Positions 8,688 to 16,526 of a stretch of DNA of 64,000 nt are shown here, piece after piece. Source of the stretch: an uncultured Clostridia bacterium (GTDB lineage: Bacteria; Bacillota; Clostridia; Christensenellales; CAG-314); assembly GCA_947570215.1 (NCBI GenBank), contig CANOTO010000005.1, forward strand, positions 1 through 64,000. The letters are read 5' to 3'. The number at the start of each line of letters is the position of its first letter. The first letter of the stretch is position 1. Below the pieces are notes generated by a model. That model ran no database searches and was not told the origin of the DNA. It was given only the letters and a program-made list of their open reading frames with translations. A program made the position numbers and the translations under genes.

Positions 8688-9919
8688 CGGTATCGGTGTT
8701 TACGCTTGGGTGTAAAACCAATTTGTACGAAAGCGGTCAAATTATTCGCCGCCTTGTTAACGCGGGTCATACGGCGTTTCACGGGCTTAAACGCGCAGAC
8801 GTTTTCGTAATCAACACCTGCGCAATCACGCGCGAAGCGGAAAAGAAGTCTCGTCAAGCAATAGCCCGCGCCCGCAGGTTAAACCCGAATTGTCGAGTGA
8901 TAGTCGTCGGCTGCGCTACGGAAAAAAATGCGGAACAATTTGCCGACATAAACAACGTAACGCTCATTCGCGGAGTGGCCGACAAGACGAAAATAGCCGA
9001 CGAAATAGAACGCGTCGGCATAGCTGTCGAGCGCGTTAACGGCAAGTATAAGGAAAACGGTTTTGCAGCTCAGGAGCGTACCCGCGCTTTCGTCAAGATT
9101 CAAGACGGCTGCAACAACTTTTGCAGCTACTGCATAGTGCCTTATCTGCGCGGACGAAGCCGTTCCCGCAGTATAGCTGACGTGGTCAACGAAGTCAATT
9201 CGGTAACGTCCGCCGAAACGGTATTGATAGGCATAGATATTTCGCAGTTCGGACAGGATACGGGGCAGAGTCTGCCGCAGCTGTTCAGCGCCTTAAACGG
9301 AACGCGTACGCGAATCCGCTTGGGCAGCTTGGAATGCCGCGTAATTACGCGCGAACTGTTGGCAGGTCTTGCGGAAATAGACTTTTGTCCGCATTTCCAT
9401 TTGTCGCTGCAAAGCGGCTGCGACGAAACGCTCAAACGTATGAATCGTAAATATACTTCCGAACAGTATTATCAAGCGGTTCGGCTGATACGCGAGTACT
9501 TCCCCGACGCGGGTATAACAACGGACGTTATAGTGGGCTTTTGCGGCGAAACGGACGAAGAGTTTCAAACTACTTGCGACTTTGTTCGAAAGGTCGGCTT
9601 TGCGGATATCCACGTGTTTCCGTATTCTCCGCGCGAAGGCACGGCCGCGTACGGTTGGCAGGACGTAGATTACGCGGTAAAAGCGGAGCGCGCCGAAATT
9701 CTCGGTAAAATCAAACTACAATTAAAGAAAAAATTCGCCGAAAACTTTGTCGGTAAGCATGTTTCGGTACTTGCCGAACGTAAGCGCGAAGGCTTTTTCG
9801 AAGGGTATTCCAAAGAGTATTTGCGGGTATATTTTTCGGGCGACGTAAAGATAAACAGTATAGTTGACGTAGTAATAACGGAGCCGTATTCGGACGGCGC
9901 CAAAGGAGAAATAGTATGA
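8684..9919 (+). CDS. mtaB: tRNA (ms2t6A37) methylthiotransferase MtaB
   Basis: MtaB is a radical-SAM enzyme that converts t6A37 to ms2t6A37 in tRNAs reading ANN codons. The 411-residue protein has the N-terminal cluster-binding domain (GCKTN, NTCAIT, GCATE supply three Cys), the radical-SAM CxxxCxxC motif in CNNFCSYCIVPYLRGRSRSR, and a C-terminal TRAM-like region. ATG 8684 overlaps the prmA stop by four bases and matches the family N-terminus; a longer frame from 8645 adds unrelated residues. It overlaps the next gene by ATGA. Confidence 0.93.
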   Translation: MTVSVFTLGCKTNLYESGQIIRRLVNAGHTAFHGLKRADVFVINTCAITREAEKKSRQAIARARRLNPNCRVIVVGCATEKNAEQFADINNVTLIRGVADKTKIADEIERVGIAVERVNGKYKENGFAAQERTRAFVKIQDGCNNFCSYCIVPYLRGRSRSRSIADVVNEVNSVTSAETVLIGIDISQFGQDTGQSLPQLFSALNGTRTRIRLGSLECRVITRELLAGLAEIDFCPHFHLSLQSGCDETLKRMNRKYTSEQYYQAVRLIREYFPDAGITTDVIVGFCGETDEEFQTTCDFVRKVGFADIHVFPYSPREGTAAYGWQDVDYAVKAERAEILGKIKLQLKKKFAENFVGKHVSVLAERKREGFFEGYSKEYLRVYFSGDVKINSIVDVVITEPYSDGAKGEIV

Positions 9920-10320
9920 ACGATTGTATTTTCTGCAAAATTGTAAGTGGCGAAATTCCGTCTTACAAAATTTACGAAGACGAATATGCGTACGCCTTTT
10001 TGGATATATCCTGCGACAGTGTGGGACATACGCTCGTAATCCCCAAGAAGCATTGCGTCAACGTTCTCGACTGCGGCGCGGACGATTTGCAAGCGGTAAC
10101 GGCGGCGGTGCAAAAGATAAGCCGTCATTACGTTGAAAATTGCGGCTATACGGGCGTAAATGTTCTCAATGCCAGTGGCAAGTCGGCGCAGCAGTCGGTA
10201 TTTCATTTGCATTTTCACATAATTCCCCGCAATGAAGGCGACGGGCTGAATACTTGGGGCTTAAACGACAGGTTCGATATGAATCTTGCCGAAATCTGCG
10301 AGCGGTTGGCAATAAAATAA
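9916..10320 (+). CDS. HIT family purine nucleoside phosphoramidase (HinT-like)
   Basis: HinT-type proteins hydrolyse AMP-lysine and related phosphoramidates. The 134-residue product contains the histidine triad HLHFHIIPR near the C-terminus and the N-terminal CIFCKI zinc-type Cys pair seen in many bacterial HIT proteins. The start overlaps the mtaB stop by ATGA with AAGGAG upstream. The gene ends the prmA-mtaB-HIT run; a separate promoter for rpsU lies downstream. Confidence 0.93.
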   Translation: MNDCIFCKIVSGEIPSYKIYEDEYAYAFLDISCDSVGHTLVIPKKHCVNVLDCGADDLQAVTAAVQKISRHYVENCGYTGVNVLNASGKSAQQSVFHLHFHIIPRNEGDGLNTWGLNDRFDMNLAEICERLAIK

Positions 10321-10399
10321 CCATGCGTGAGCATATGCGTACGCGTTCATACGTAGCGCCGAACCGCAAAAATTCTTGGTTTTTGTTGAACGTAAATAA

Positions 10400-10428
10400 T
10401 TGACAATTTGTTTGCCGTATGGCATAAT
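10400..10428 (+). promoter_or_regulatory. Promoter of rpsU
   Basis: TTGACA (10400-10405), 17-base spacer, CATAAT (10423-10428). The 14 bases 10390-10403 are identical to 15017-15030 upstream of another promoter, in the same register to the -35. Confidence 0.8.
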
Positions 10429-10476
10429 AATCAAGTACGAAACTTACCATTGATACGGAAAGGAGGCGAAAAGGAA

Positions 10477-10653
10477 ATGGCTACAATCAAAGTCGGAGAA
10501 AACGAAACGTTGGACAGCGCATTGCGTCGTTTCAAGAGACGTTGCGCCAGAGACGGTATCATTGGCGACCTTCGTAAAAAAGAACAATACGAAAAACCCA
10601 GTGTCAGACGCAAAAAGAAAGCGGAAGCCGCGAGAAAACGCAGCAAAATGTAA
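10477..10653 (+). CDS. rpsU: 30S ribosomal protein S21
   Basis: bS21 is a small basic component of the 30S subunit. The 58 residues begin [20 protein letters not shown] and end in a Lys/Arg-rich tail, matching the family over its full length. ATG 10477 is set by AAGGAGG at 10460-10466; the frame extends upstream to 10408 but those residues do not belong to S21. It follows the HIT gene as commonly seen in Clostridia. Confidence 0.96.
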   Translation: MATIKVGENETLDSALRRFKRRCARDGIIGDLRKKEQYEKPSVRRKKKAEAARKRSKM

Positions 10654-10789
10654 TTAATCCGTTTGCGTACCAAAGAATCCATGTTTACCAAAGATGAAAA
10701 CTGCTTGTTGCTTAAGCGACGGGCAGTTTTATATTTACTCGATTTATCGAAAAACTAAGCGTAATTTGGTAAAAGATTCGGAGGTACTT

Positions 10790-11170
10790 ATGTCTACGTT
10801 TAAGGAGTATGCCAAGAAGGCGAAGAACCGCCTAAAAAGCGGGTTTTGGGAACAAGCGAAGAAGGATATCGACACCGAGAAGGAAATCGCCGCAACCAAC
10901 GGGTTAAACGCGCGCAAGGTGGGGGAAGAACAGCACCGCAGACTTCAACGGCAGATTTACGACTACGACGGCTTCTGCGAAGAGCAGGAGTTCTACAAGC
11001 GAGTGGAAGCTATTCTCGATTCGGACGAAATCATATCCAACCCCATTATGCGCCTTGCGGACAAAGAATATATGGAAACGCTTTCGCCCGTCGACAGACA
11101 GACTTACGTTACCAAGATTGCCGCCAAATACCGTCAGGCGGTGGAACGTTACCGCCAATTACGCAGTTGA
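10790..11170 (+). CDS. Conserved hypothetical protein downstream of rpsU
   Basis: The likely product is 126 residues starting MSTFKEYAKKAKNRLKSG, charged and helical, without membrane segments. It is not assigned to a named family here. ATG 10790 has GGAGG eight bases upstream; the frame is open from 10694 but that segment looks non-coding. It is probably cytoplasmic. It lies between rpsU and recX, with the recX promoter overlapping its last codons. Confidence 0.7.
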   Translation: MSTFKEYAKKAKNRLKSGFWEQAKKDIDTEKEIAATNGLNARKVGEEQHRRLQRQIYDYDGFCEEQEFYKRVEAILDSDEIISNPIMRLADKEYMETLSPVDRQTYVTKIAAKYRQAVERYRQLRS

Positions 11171-11195
11171 TTTTTGCGAAAATCTGTACTATAAT
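11167..11195 (+). promoter_or_regulatory. Promoter of recX, placed for a leaderless mRNA
   Basis: TTGATT (11167-11172), 17-base spacer, TATAAT (11190-11195). Only six bases separate the -10 from the recX ATG at 11202, so transcription should begin at the start codon. No Shine-Dalgarno sequence is present. Confidence 0.8.
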
Positions 11196-11201
11196 GATTC
11201 T

Positions 11202-11828
11202 ATGCCAAAGATAACGGATATTCAGATTCAAAAAAATAACAAAACCCGCGCTAACGTATATATCGACGGTGAATTTGCCTTCGGCTTGGAAATGCTGACG
11301 GTCATGAAGTTGGGATTGAAAATAGGTAAGGACGTATCCGAGCAAACGCTTGCCGAGGCGGTGTTCGACAGCGACAAGTCGGTAGCGTTAACCAAAGCGG
11401 TAGGCTATTTGTCTCGCGCTATGAAGACGCGCAGACAAATGCGCGATTATCTTACGGGCAAAGGTTATTCTCCGAGAATCATATCTTATGTGCTGGAAAA
11501 GTTAGAAGAATACCGCTACGTGGACGACGAAGCGTACGCCAAGCTGTATGTCGAGCAAAGCTCGGCTAATAAGGGTGAGCGCCGTATAAAGCAGGAACTG
11601 CAATTAAAAGGCGTTCCGCGTGAAATTATAGACAGCTATTGCGTCGTACCGTCCGATTTGTCCGAAGCTTCTGCTGTCGCGCTTGCGAACAAATATATGC
11701 GTAATAAACCGCGCGATGCAAAAACCGCGCAAAAGCTGCAACGTTACCTTTTAAGCCGCGGCTACGGCTTCGATACGGTAAACGGAATAGTCCGCGGCTT
11801 GGTCGCGGACGAACAATCGGACGATTAG
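11202..11828 (+). CDS. recX: Regulatory protein RecX
   Basis: RecX modulates RecA filament activity. The 208 residues show tandem three-helix RecX repeats (YLSRAMKTRRQMRDYLTGKGY; YVDDEAYAKLYVEQSS; RRIKQELQLKGVPREII; KLQRYLLSRGYGFDTVNGIVRGL). MPKITDI at 11202 is chosen because it matches the family start; the open frame upstream overlaps the previous gene. recA is not in the window. The mRNA is probably leaderless. A strong terminator follows. Confidence 0.9.
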   Translation: MPKITDIQIQKNNKTRANVYIDGEFAFGLEMLTVMKLGLKIGKDVSEQTLAEAVFDSDKSVALTKAVGYLSRAMKTRRQMRDYLTGKGYSPRIISYVLEKLEEYRYVDDEAYAKLYVEQSSANKGERRIKQELQLKGVPREIIDSYCVVPSDLSEASAVALANKYMRNKPRDAKTAQKLQRYLLSRGYGFDTVNGIVRGLVADEQSDD

Positions 11829-11867
11829 CGTATTTCTTTAATTTGCTTTTGGCGTTACGGTAATTCT

Positions 11868-11896
11868 GCCGCCGCATAAAATGCGGCGGCTTTTTT
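11868..11896 (+). terminator. Intrinsic terminator of recX
   Basis: GCCGCCGCAT (11868-11877) pairs with ATGCGGCGGC (11881-11890) around a three-base loop and is followed by six T. Confidence 0.9.
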
Positions 11897-11981
11897 GTTG
11901 CCGACCGTAATATCGTGTTTGGAGTATAAAATTTTTTCGGTTACTTATACTAACGGTACAACTAACAAGGAGGTTAATGCT

Positions 11982-12257
11982 TTGAAAAAGACATTTAACG
12001 TTTTTTCGGTTATAGCGCTTATACTTACCATCATCGGCGCGCTTAACTGGCTTGCCGTAGGTATCTTCGGGTTCAACTTCGTAAGTTTTATTACCTTCGG
12101 CATGGTATGGCTGGAAAGATTGTTGTATATCTTGGTAGGCGTAGCAGGCATATTTATGATCGTATGGCTGTGCGTATCCCGTTTCAAAATGGTTGATACC
12201 GAAACGTCTTACAGAAACTACAAGTATTCCGAACACCGCGTAACCGAAAACAATTAG
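11982..12257 (+). CDS. DUF378 family small membrane protein
   Basis: The 91-residue product begins at a TTG (11982) eight bases after AAGGAGG (11967-11973). It has two transmembrane helices with the typical DUF378 pattern LTIIGALNWLAVGIFGFNFV and LLYILVGVAGIFMIVWL. The family is found in many Firmicutes and its function is unknown. ATG codons nearby are out of frame, so the TTG start is the best choice. A folded element and a terminator follow. Confidence 0.82.
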   Translation: MKKTFNVFSVIALILTIIGALNWLAVGIFGFNFVSFITFGMVWLERLLYILVGVAGIFMIVWLCVSRFKMVDTETSYRNYKYSEHRVTENN

Positions 12258-12266
12258 TTGAAAAAA

Positions 12267-12322
12267 AGCGACGTATACGAATTTAATTCGAACACATACG
12301 AATTAAACTCGTACAAATCGCT
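12267..12322 (+). other. Possible three-way-junction element after the DUF378 gene
   Basis: AGCGA (12267-12271) pairs with TCGCT (12318-12322), enclosing two small hairpins, CGAA/TTCG (12278-12290) and TACGA/TCGTA (12297-12313). It lies between the stop codon and the terminator. Helices are short, so a real structure is only moderately likely. Confidence 0.35.
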
Positions 12323-12342
12323 CAAACGTTTCTAAACGTTTG

Positions 12343-12389
12343 CAACTCTCGATTTACTTCAAGCTAAGTAATTCGAGAGTTGTTTTTTT
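12343..12389 (+). terminator. Intrinsic terminator after the DUF378 gene
   Basis: A 17-base stem with one mismatch (starting CAACTCTCGA, returning TCGAGAGTTG) encloses a short loop and is followed by a run of seven T. It lies between convergent genes and may also stop the minus-strand ferritin-like gene. Confidence 0.85.
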
Positions 12390-12395
12390 ATTGTA

Positions 12396-13631
12396 CTATC
12401 TCCCTATCGTGGTGTTGTCGTGCTTGCGGTCGCGCAGCTCTTCTATCGGATGCACTGCGGTTTCGTATCGGTAGTCCTTGCGATTGTCCGCAATATATTT
12501 GGATAATACGTTGTGGCTTGCCACGTAATTATCTTTGTAGTTTACTTGGCGTTGATATTCGAAGAATTTTGCGTCGTCCGAAAGTTTCGAAACTTCCACG
12601 TAGTCTTCGCGTTTTGCGGTAAGACAAACGCTGTCGGCAATAACCTTGCGGATATATTCTATATTGGAATGGAATTTTAACAGCTCGGGGAACTCCCCTT
12701 CCGGAATAACCTGCTGCCATTGCTTGTTTTCGTATTTTTGCAGCAGCTCTACGGCCTTGTGCAGGTGGGTAAGCTCGTCGTTGAAGTGTTCTTCCCACAC
12801 GCGTCTTACCGTATCGTCCGTTTCGTCCTGCCACAGCGAATAGTACAGGTAGCACTCGGTGTATTCGTGCATAAGCATTTCTTCGAGCCAGGTGCAGTTT
12901 ACGTCTTTAAGTCCGCCGTACAAGGTTACGTGCTGTTCTTCTATCATACCTATTTCGGTATACAGCTGTCTGCCTAACTTGTTTTGGTAAAACGCCGCTT
13001 GGTTCATATAGTAGTTCATCGTCTGCTGTTCCGCCGCGGTAAGAATGTTGATGTCTAACTTCGTAAGGCTGTTGGCTTGCTTAAAATTGACATAGCGTTT
13101 TACGTCGTCCGCGGGATAGCGGTGTTCGGATATGGTGGGACGTCCGGGCATCAGCTCGGTGTACTTACCCACTAACTTTTCCGCAATTACGCCCTTGTCC
13201 ATTTCCAACAGGTCGGCGTAACGGTACAGATGGTCGAAGTCTTCGAGCAGAGCAAAGTCCATCGCCTGCTTTACGTACTTGTTTGTTTCGCGTGCGGCAA
13301 ATATGGCGGTAAGGTCTACGGCTAACTGTTCGTAGCCTATGGTGTGCTCCAATATGCCTTCCCCTATCGGTTTAAGGGCGGCAATGCGCTTTTGCTGCTG
13401 CTGCTCCTTGCGGCGGGTGATAGCCAATTCGCGGCGTAAATCGTTATCGGGGCAATGACGGTGGAAGTGGTGGCAGAAGCCTACCGCTTCGTATTCCGCG
13501 CCGTTTGCGAGAATCACTCTCACGCGGGTATACGGGTCTACGTCGAATTTGTTGTAGGGCTTGGGCGCAAGTTCTTTCCAATTGTAAAAATCGTCCGAAG
13601 CTTTTACGGGTTGTTCGTTAAACGGATTCAT
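12396..13631 (-). CDS. Ferritin-like (di-iron) domain protein of unknown role
   Basis: The product is 411 residues from ATG 13631 (AAGGAG upstream; the frame extends further but without a good site). An N-terminal part contains YTRVRVILANGAEYEAVGF and two His-rich motifs, followed by helices with ferritin-like metal ligand patterns: LEHTIGYEQLAVDL, FALLEDFDHLYRY, IGMIEEQHVTLYGG, MLMHEYTECYLYY and HFNDELTHLHKA. Repeated ExxH pairs suggest two ferritin-like bundles. It is probably a cytoplasmic redox or oxidative-stress protein, a role inferred from fold alone. It is convergent with the DUF378 gene and preceded by a long non-coding region. Confidence 0.75.
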   Translation of the reverse strand: MNPFNEQPVKASDDFYNWKELAPKPYNKFDVDPYTRVRVILANGAEYEAVGFCHHFHRHCPDNDLRRELAITRRKEQQQQKRIAALKPIGEGILEHTIGYEQLAVDLTAIFAARETNKYVKQAMDFALLEDFDHLYRYADLLEMDKGVIAEKLVGKYTELMPGRPTISEHRYPADDVKRYVNFKQANSLTKLDINILTAAEQQTMNYYMNQAAFYQNKLGRQLYTEIGMIEEQHVTLYGGLKDVNCTWLEEMLMHEYTECYLYYSLWQDETDDTVRRVWEEHFNDELTHLHKAVELLQKYENKQWQQVIPEGEFPELLKFHSNIEYIRKVIADSVCLTAKREDYVEVSKLSDDAKFFEYQRQVNYKDNYVASHNVLSKYIADNRKDYRYETAVHPIEELRDRKHDNTTIGR

Positions 13632-14296
13632 AGTAATTACAGCTCCTTTATCTGTTTTTTTGAGTATTGCCATTTTTCCGTTTTTTACTCTTAGGCAGAC
13701 GGTATTCGATACGGGAATTCGTAAAAAGCGTAGCTTACGCTGTCTTTCCGCTTGTTTGCGCAAGTACGTATCGCGCGCTATCGCAGTATTAAAAAGTCGT
13801 CTATACTATTTGTAAAATAGTTCGTTTTTTAACGGAAAAAATTGCGAAAAAAATTTTTTACCGGTGCTTTTTTGCAAATAAACGGCATAATGTAGTTGTG
13901 TAAACAGAGCTTGTCCGTTTCATAACTTATGTGAAACAGGTTGTCCACAGCCATTTGCGCTGCTGTGGATAACTCTGTGGATAAGTGCATAACTATGCTC
14001 ATTTTTGCACAAAATCGCGCGAAAATTGCCGTTTTTCGGCATTTTTGATAAAAACGCGTTTTATAAGTTTAATTTTATCGGCCGCTTAATAGAATATAAA
14101 ATATTAATTATGCGTAAATCGAACTCAGTAATTTCAATCGGCGCTCCGTGCTTGTCCGATGTCGAATGGAACGGCTCGTACGTACTGTCTAAACGCTCTC
14201 GCGATACAACAACGTCAACACCGTTCAAGAAGGCTGTCTTCGGTTAAAAGCGTGTTCGAGTTGAGTATAACAGACGAAACGTTAATAGGGGAATAA
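13632..14296. other. Long intergenic region with DnaA-box-like cluster
   Basis: 665 bases between the divergent ferritin-like gene and cwlD. It contains AT-rich sequence (about 13800-13900), the DnaA-box-like cluster at 13941-13984 and further AT-rich sequence to about 14110. An 80-codon open frame at 14005-14247 has no recognisable features and no good ribosome site, so it is not called. Confidence 0.6.
13941..13984 (+). promoter_or_regulatory. Cluster of three DnaA-box-like 9-mers
   Basis: Two exact TGTGGATAA (complement of TTATCCACA) at 13964-13972 and 13976-13984, 12 bases apart, and TTGTCCACA (one mismatch, opposite orientation) at 13941-13949. This could be an origin element or a DnaA-controlled site; dnaA, dnaN and rpmH are absent from the window. 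Confidence 0.6.
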
Positions 14297-14989
14297 ATGT
14301 TTATAGTATTAAAACGCAGAAGAATCGTATTGCTTTTGTTGATTATGATCGCCGCGGAGCTTACTCTTACCGCAGTATTATGCGTCAGGCAGTTTGCGTC
14401 CAACGATACGTCCATTATCGACTTTACAGTGGTTATAGACGCGGGGCACGGCGGAATAGACGGCGGCGTGGTCAGCAACGGCGGCGTAAGAGAGTCGTCG
14501 TTAAATCTTGCGTACGCCAAGCAATTGGGCGCGACGTTCGAGCAGTGCGGCTTTAACGTAACTCAAACCCGCAAGACGGAAGACGGTCTGTACGGTCTGC
14601 CGACCAAGGGCTTCAAGTCCCGCGATATGAAGGCGCGCAAGCAGATAATAGAAAACGCGCGTCCCGACCTTGTAATAAGCGTACATATGAACAAATATCC
14701 CGCTTCCTACCGCACGGGTCCGCAGGTGTTTTTTCAATCCGGCAGGCAGGACGGCAAACTGCTTGCGGAAAGCATACAGCGAGTTTTCAACGATTTTACC
14801 GGCAACAGTCACGAAGCGATAGCCGGCGACTACTACGTATGCCGCGAAGTGAGCTGTCCGTCGGTAATAGTGGAATGCGGTTTTCTCAGTAACGATAACG
14901 AAGCCGAACTGTTATGTACGGACGCTTACCGCGAAGAATTGTGCGGTTACATTTTCCGCGGAGTTATGCTGTATTTATATTCGGCATAG
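14297..14989 (+). CDS. cwlD: N-acetylmuramoyl-L-alanine amidase, CwlD-like
   Basis: CwlD cleaves the muramic-acid side chain during muramic-delta-lactam formation in the spore cortex. The 230-residue product has an N-terminal membrane anchor (about 10-30) and an Amidase_3 domain with zinc and catalytic motifs DAGHGGIDGG, RESSLN, SVHMN and VECGFLSN. The segments DMKARKQIIENA and GPQVFFQSGRQDGKLLAESIQ are characteristic of CwlD. It suggests sporulation ability, but no other sporulation gene is seen nearby. AGGGGA precedes ATG 14297. Confidence 0.85.
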   Translation: MFIVLKRRRIVLLLLIMIAAELTLTAVLCVRQFASNDTSIIDFTVVIDAGHGGIDGGVVSNGGVRESSLNLAYAKQLGATFEQCGFNVTQTRKTEDGLYGLPTKGFKSRDMKARKQIIENARPDLVISVHMNKYPASYRTGPQVFFQSGRQDGKLLAESIQRVFNDFTGNSHEAIAGDYYVCREVSCPSVIVECGFLSNDNEAELLCTDAYREELCGYIFRGVMLYLYSA

Positions 14990-15026
14990 AAGCGGCTGTG
15001 TTATTTGGAAAACTTGACGTAAATAA

Positions 15027-15055
15027 TTGATTTTTTCTGCGGTATTTGGTATAAT
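15027..15055 (+). promoter_or_regulatory. Promoter with extended -10
   Basis: TTGATT (15027-15032), 17-base spacer, TATAAT (15050-15055) preceded by TGG. It shares a 14-base upstream block with the rpsU promoter. Confidence 0.82.
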
Positions 15056-15086
15056 TCTTTCATAATTCTAAGGGGGGGGAATAAAG

Positions 15087-15377
15087 ATGTCTAAAAAGAA
15101 CGGTAATCCTATCAGCCTTAACAAGGTTTCCTTTTGGCTTTTGGTAACGGCGGCGTTTTTGTATTTGTTGGGTATGGTTTTCTCTTTTATACCTGCATTG
15201 TCAAGCGCGTTCGGTATTCTTTTGGCGGTTGCTTCCGCTATGATGCTTTGCGTAGTGGCTATACTTGCTTGGCGTTACGTAGCGCATAAGGAAATCGTTT
15301 GGAAAGTATTGTATTTCATCGTGCTTTTAGTCGCGCTTGTAGGACTTATTTTGCCGAACATTCTCGTTTTGTTTTAA
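15087..15377 (+). CDS. Small membrane protein of unknown function
   Basis: The 96-residue product has three predicted transmembrane helices (about 14-36, 40-62, 70-94) and a short basic N-terminus. No family is recognised. It has its own consensus promoter. Its ribosome binding site is an eight-G tract (15072-15079), unusual in length and resembling that before the gene at 5412. A hairpin follows the stop. Confidence 0.72.
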   Translation: MSKKNGNPISLNKVSFWLLVTAAFLYLLGMVFSFIPALSSAFGILLAVASAMMLCVVAILAWRYVAHKEIVWKVLYFIVLLVALVGLILPNILVLF

Positions 15378-15408
15378 CAAGGTATAAAAGTAGATTATTA
15401 CGACAGTC

Positions 15409-15438
15409 AAGCGCAACCTGATATTTACGGTTGCGCTT
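15409..15438 (+). terminator. Hairpin after the small membrane protein gene
   Basis: AAGCGCAACC (15409-15418) pairs with GGTTGCGCTT (15429-15438). There is no long T-tract, so termination is probable rather than certain. Confidence 0.55.
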
Positions 15439-15460
15439 AGTCGTATACGCAGGTTAACGG

Positions 15461-15946
15461 ATGATAAACAAGGTAACGGATTATTTGGACTGTCTCGGCA
15501 TATCCTATGAGCTTTTGCGGCATCAGGCGGTAGTCACCACCGAAGAATCTCGAAAGATAGTTCACGTCGACGGCTGTATGTCCTGCAAAAGTCTGTACGT
15601 CAAGGACAAAAAGAGCGACAATTACTATCTCGTAGTGCTTCCGTTCGACAAGCGCGCCGATATGCGCGGTCTGGCAGGCGTCGTCGGCTGCGCCAAGTTC
15701 GAATTTGCTACGGAAGAAAAGTTGCTTGCGGATTTGGGCGTTCACAGGGGCAGCGTGTCGCCTTTTGCGTATCTCAACGAAGATACGTCCAAGTATTCCG
15801 CGCCGCTTTTAATAGACGAAGAAGTGTGGAATGCCGAAAGAGTAAAGTTCCATCCGTGCGATAATACCGCGACGGTGGTGCTTACGCTTTGCGATTTCAA
15901 AAGGTTTTTGCAAAGCATAAACAAGCGTGTGGTAATAGTTAAGTAA
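15461..15946 (+). CDS. YbaK/ProX-like aminoacyl-tRNA deacylase
   Basis: Members hydrolyse mischarged tRNA, typically Ala-tRNA(Pro) for the ProX/PrdX type. The 161 residues cover the whole domain, with CKSLYVKDKK, YYLVVLPFDKRADMRGLAG, FATEEKLLADLGVHRGSVSPFA and the signature HPCDNTATVVL. The specific substrate is inferred from similarity to ProX rather than to YbaK. It is a free-standing enzyme, not fused to ProS. The ribosome site is weak (AGGT six bases upstream). Confidence 0.85.
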   Translation: MINKVTDYLDCLGISYELLRHQAVVTTEESRKIVHVDGCMSCKSLYVKDKKSDNYYLVVLPFDKRADMRGLAGVVGCAKFEFATEEKLLADLGVHRGSVSPFAYLNEDTSKYSAPLLIDEEVWNAERVKFHPCDNTATVVLTLCDFKRFLQSINKRVVIVK

Positions 15947-16019
15947 TTCCGTGTTTATCGGTATATTTTTCGCATTAACGGTCAATCTTTCAGTTATATT
16001 GTGTTTTTTGACAAAAGCA

Positions 16020-16048
16020 TTGACAAAGGCTTGCAAAGTGTGTATCAT
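16020..16048 (+). promoter_or_regulatory. Promoter of the small membrane protein gene at 16090
   Basis: TTGACA (16020-16025), 17-base spacer, TATCAT (16043-16048). A second TTGACA lies 13 bases upstream. Confidence 0.75.
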
Positions 16049-16089
16049 ATACATATGACATATCATAACATATATTTAGGAGGTGTATT

Positions 16090-16326
16090 ATGTCAGCGCT
16101 TAAAACTTTTAACAGTTTACCCAGACTCGTTCAAATACTTCTGCTTTTAATTCCGGGTGTTAACTGGCTTACCGAAGTAATCGTCCGTGTATCCGCGGCT
16201 CTGCACGGTAAGGCGGGCAAACAAATAGTCGTACTTATTTTGGCTATTATACCCGTAACAGGCGTGCTTCTCGGTTGGGTGGATTTGTTCTCTTGTCTGT
16301 TCCGCAAGAAGTTGATTTTGACCTGA
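16090..16326 (+). CDS. Small hydrophobic membrane protein
   Basis: The 78-residue product has two transmembrane helices (about 13-35 and 45-68) linked by a short basic loop, with the pattern LIPGVNWLTEVIVR. It has its own promoter and a strong AGGAGG ribosome site. Function is unknown. It is followed by a terminator that could act in both directions. Confidence 0.72.
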   Translation: MSALKTFNSLPRLVQILLLLIPGVNWLTEVIVRVSAALHGKAGKQIVVLILAIIPVTGVLLGWVDLFSCLFRKKLILT

Positions 16327-16429
16327 TTGTTATGATGAAAAAAGACCTTGCGTAAAAGCGCACTTCTCATAGGGAATAAAATACTAAATTTTTAAGAGTT
16401 GTACTTTCAAACGAGGACAAAAGCTCTCG

Positions 16430-16462
16430 AACGATATGTTCGAGAGCTTTTTAAATACGCAT
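16430..16462 (+). terminator. Bidirectional terminator between convergent genes
   Basis: AAAGCTCTCGAAC (16430-16442) pairs perfectly with 16448-16460 and is followed by T on the + strand; on the minus strand the stem is followed by TTTTG. It serves the gene at 16090 and the minus-strand gene ending at 16527. Confidence 0.85.
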
Positions 16463-16526
16463 TATTTAGAAAAATAAATCGAAATTTATGCACATAAAAT
16501 ATGCCTTATGGACATTACTCGTTGTA

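Noticed and set aside
14005..14247. 80-codon open frame upstream of cwlD
   Set aside because: No ribosome binding site, no recognisable domain and irregular composition; it lies in an AT-rich regulatory region.
13632..14296. Chromosome replication origin
   Set aside because: DnaA-box-like sites are present but dnaA, dnaN and rpmH are absent and most genes on both sides run in the same direction, so only a DnaA-box cluster is reported.
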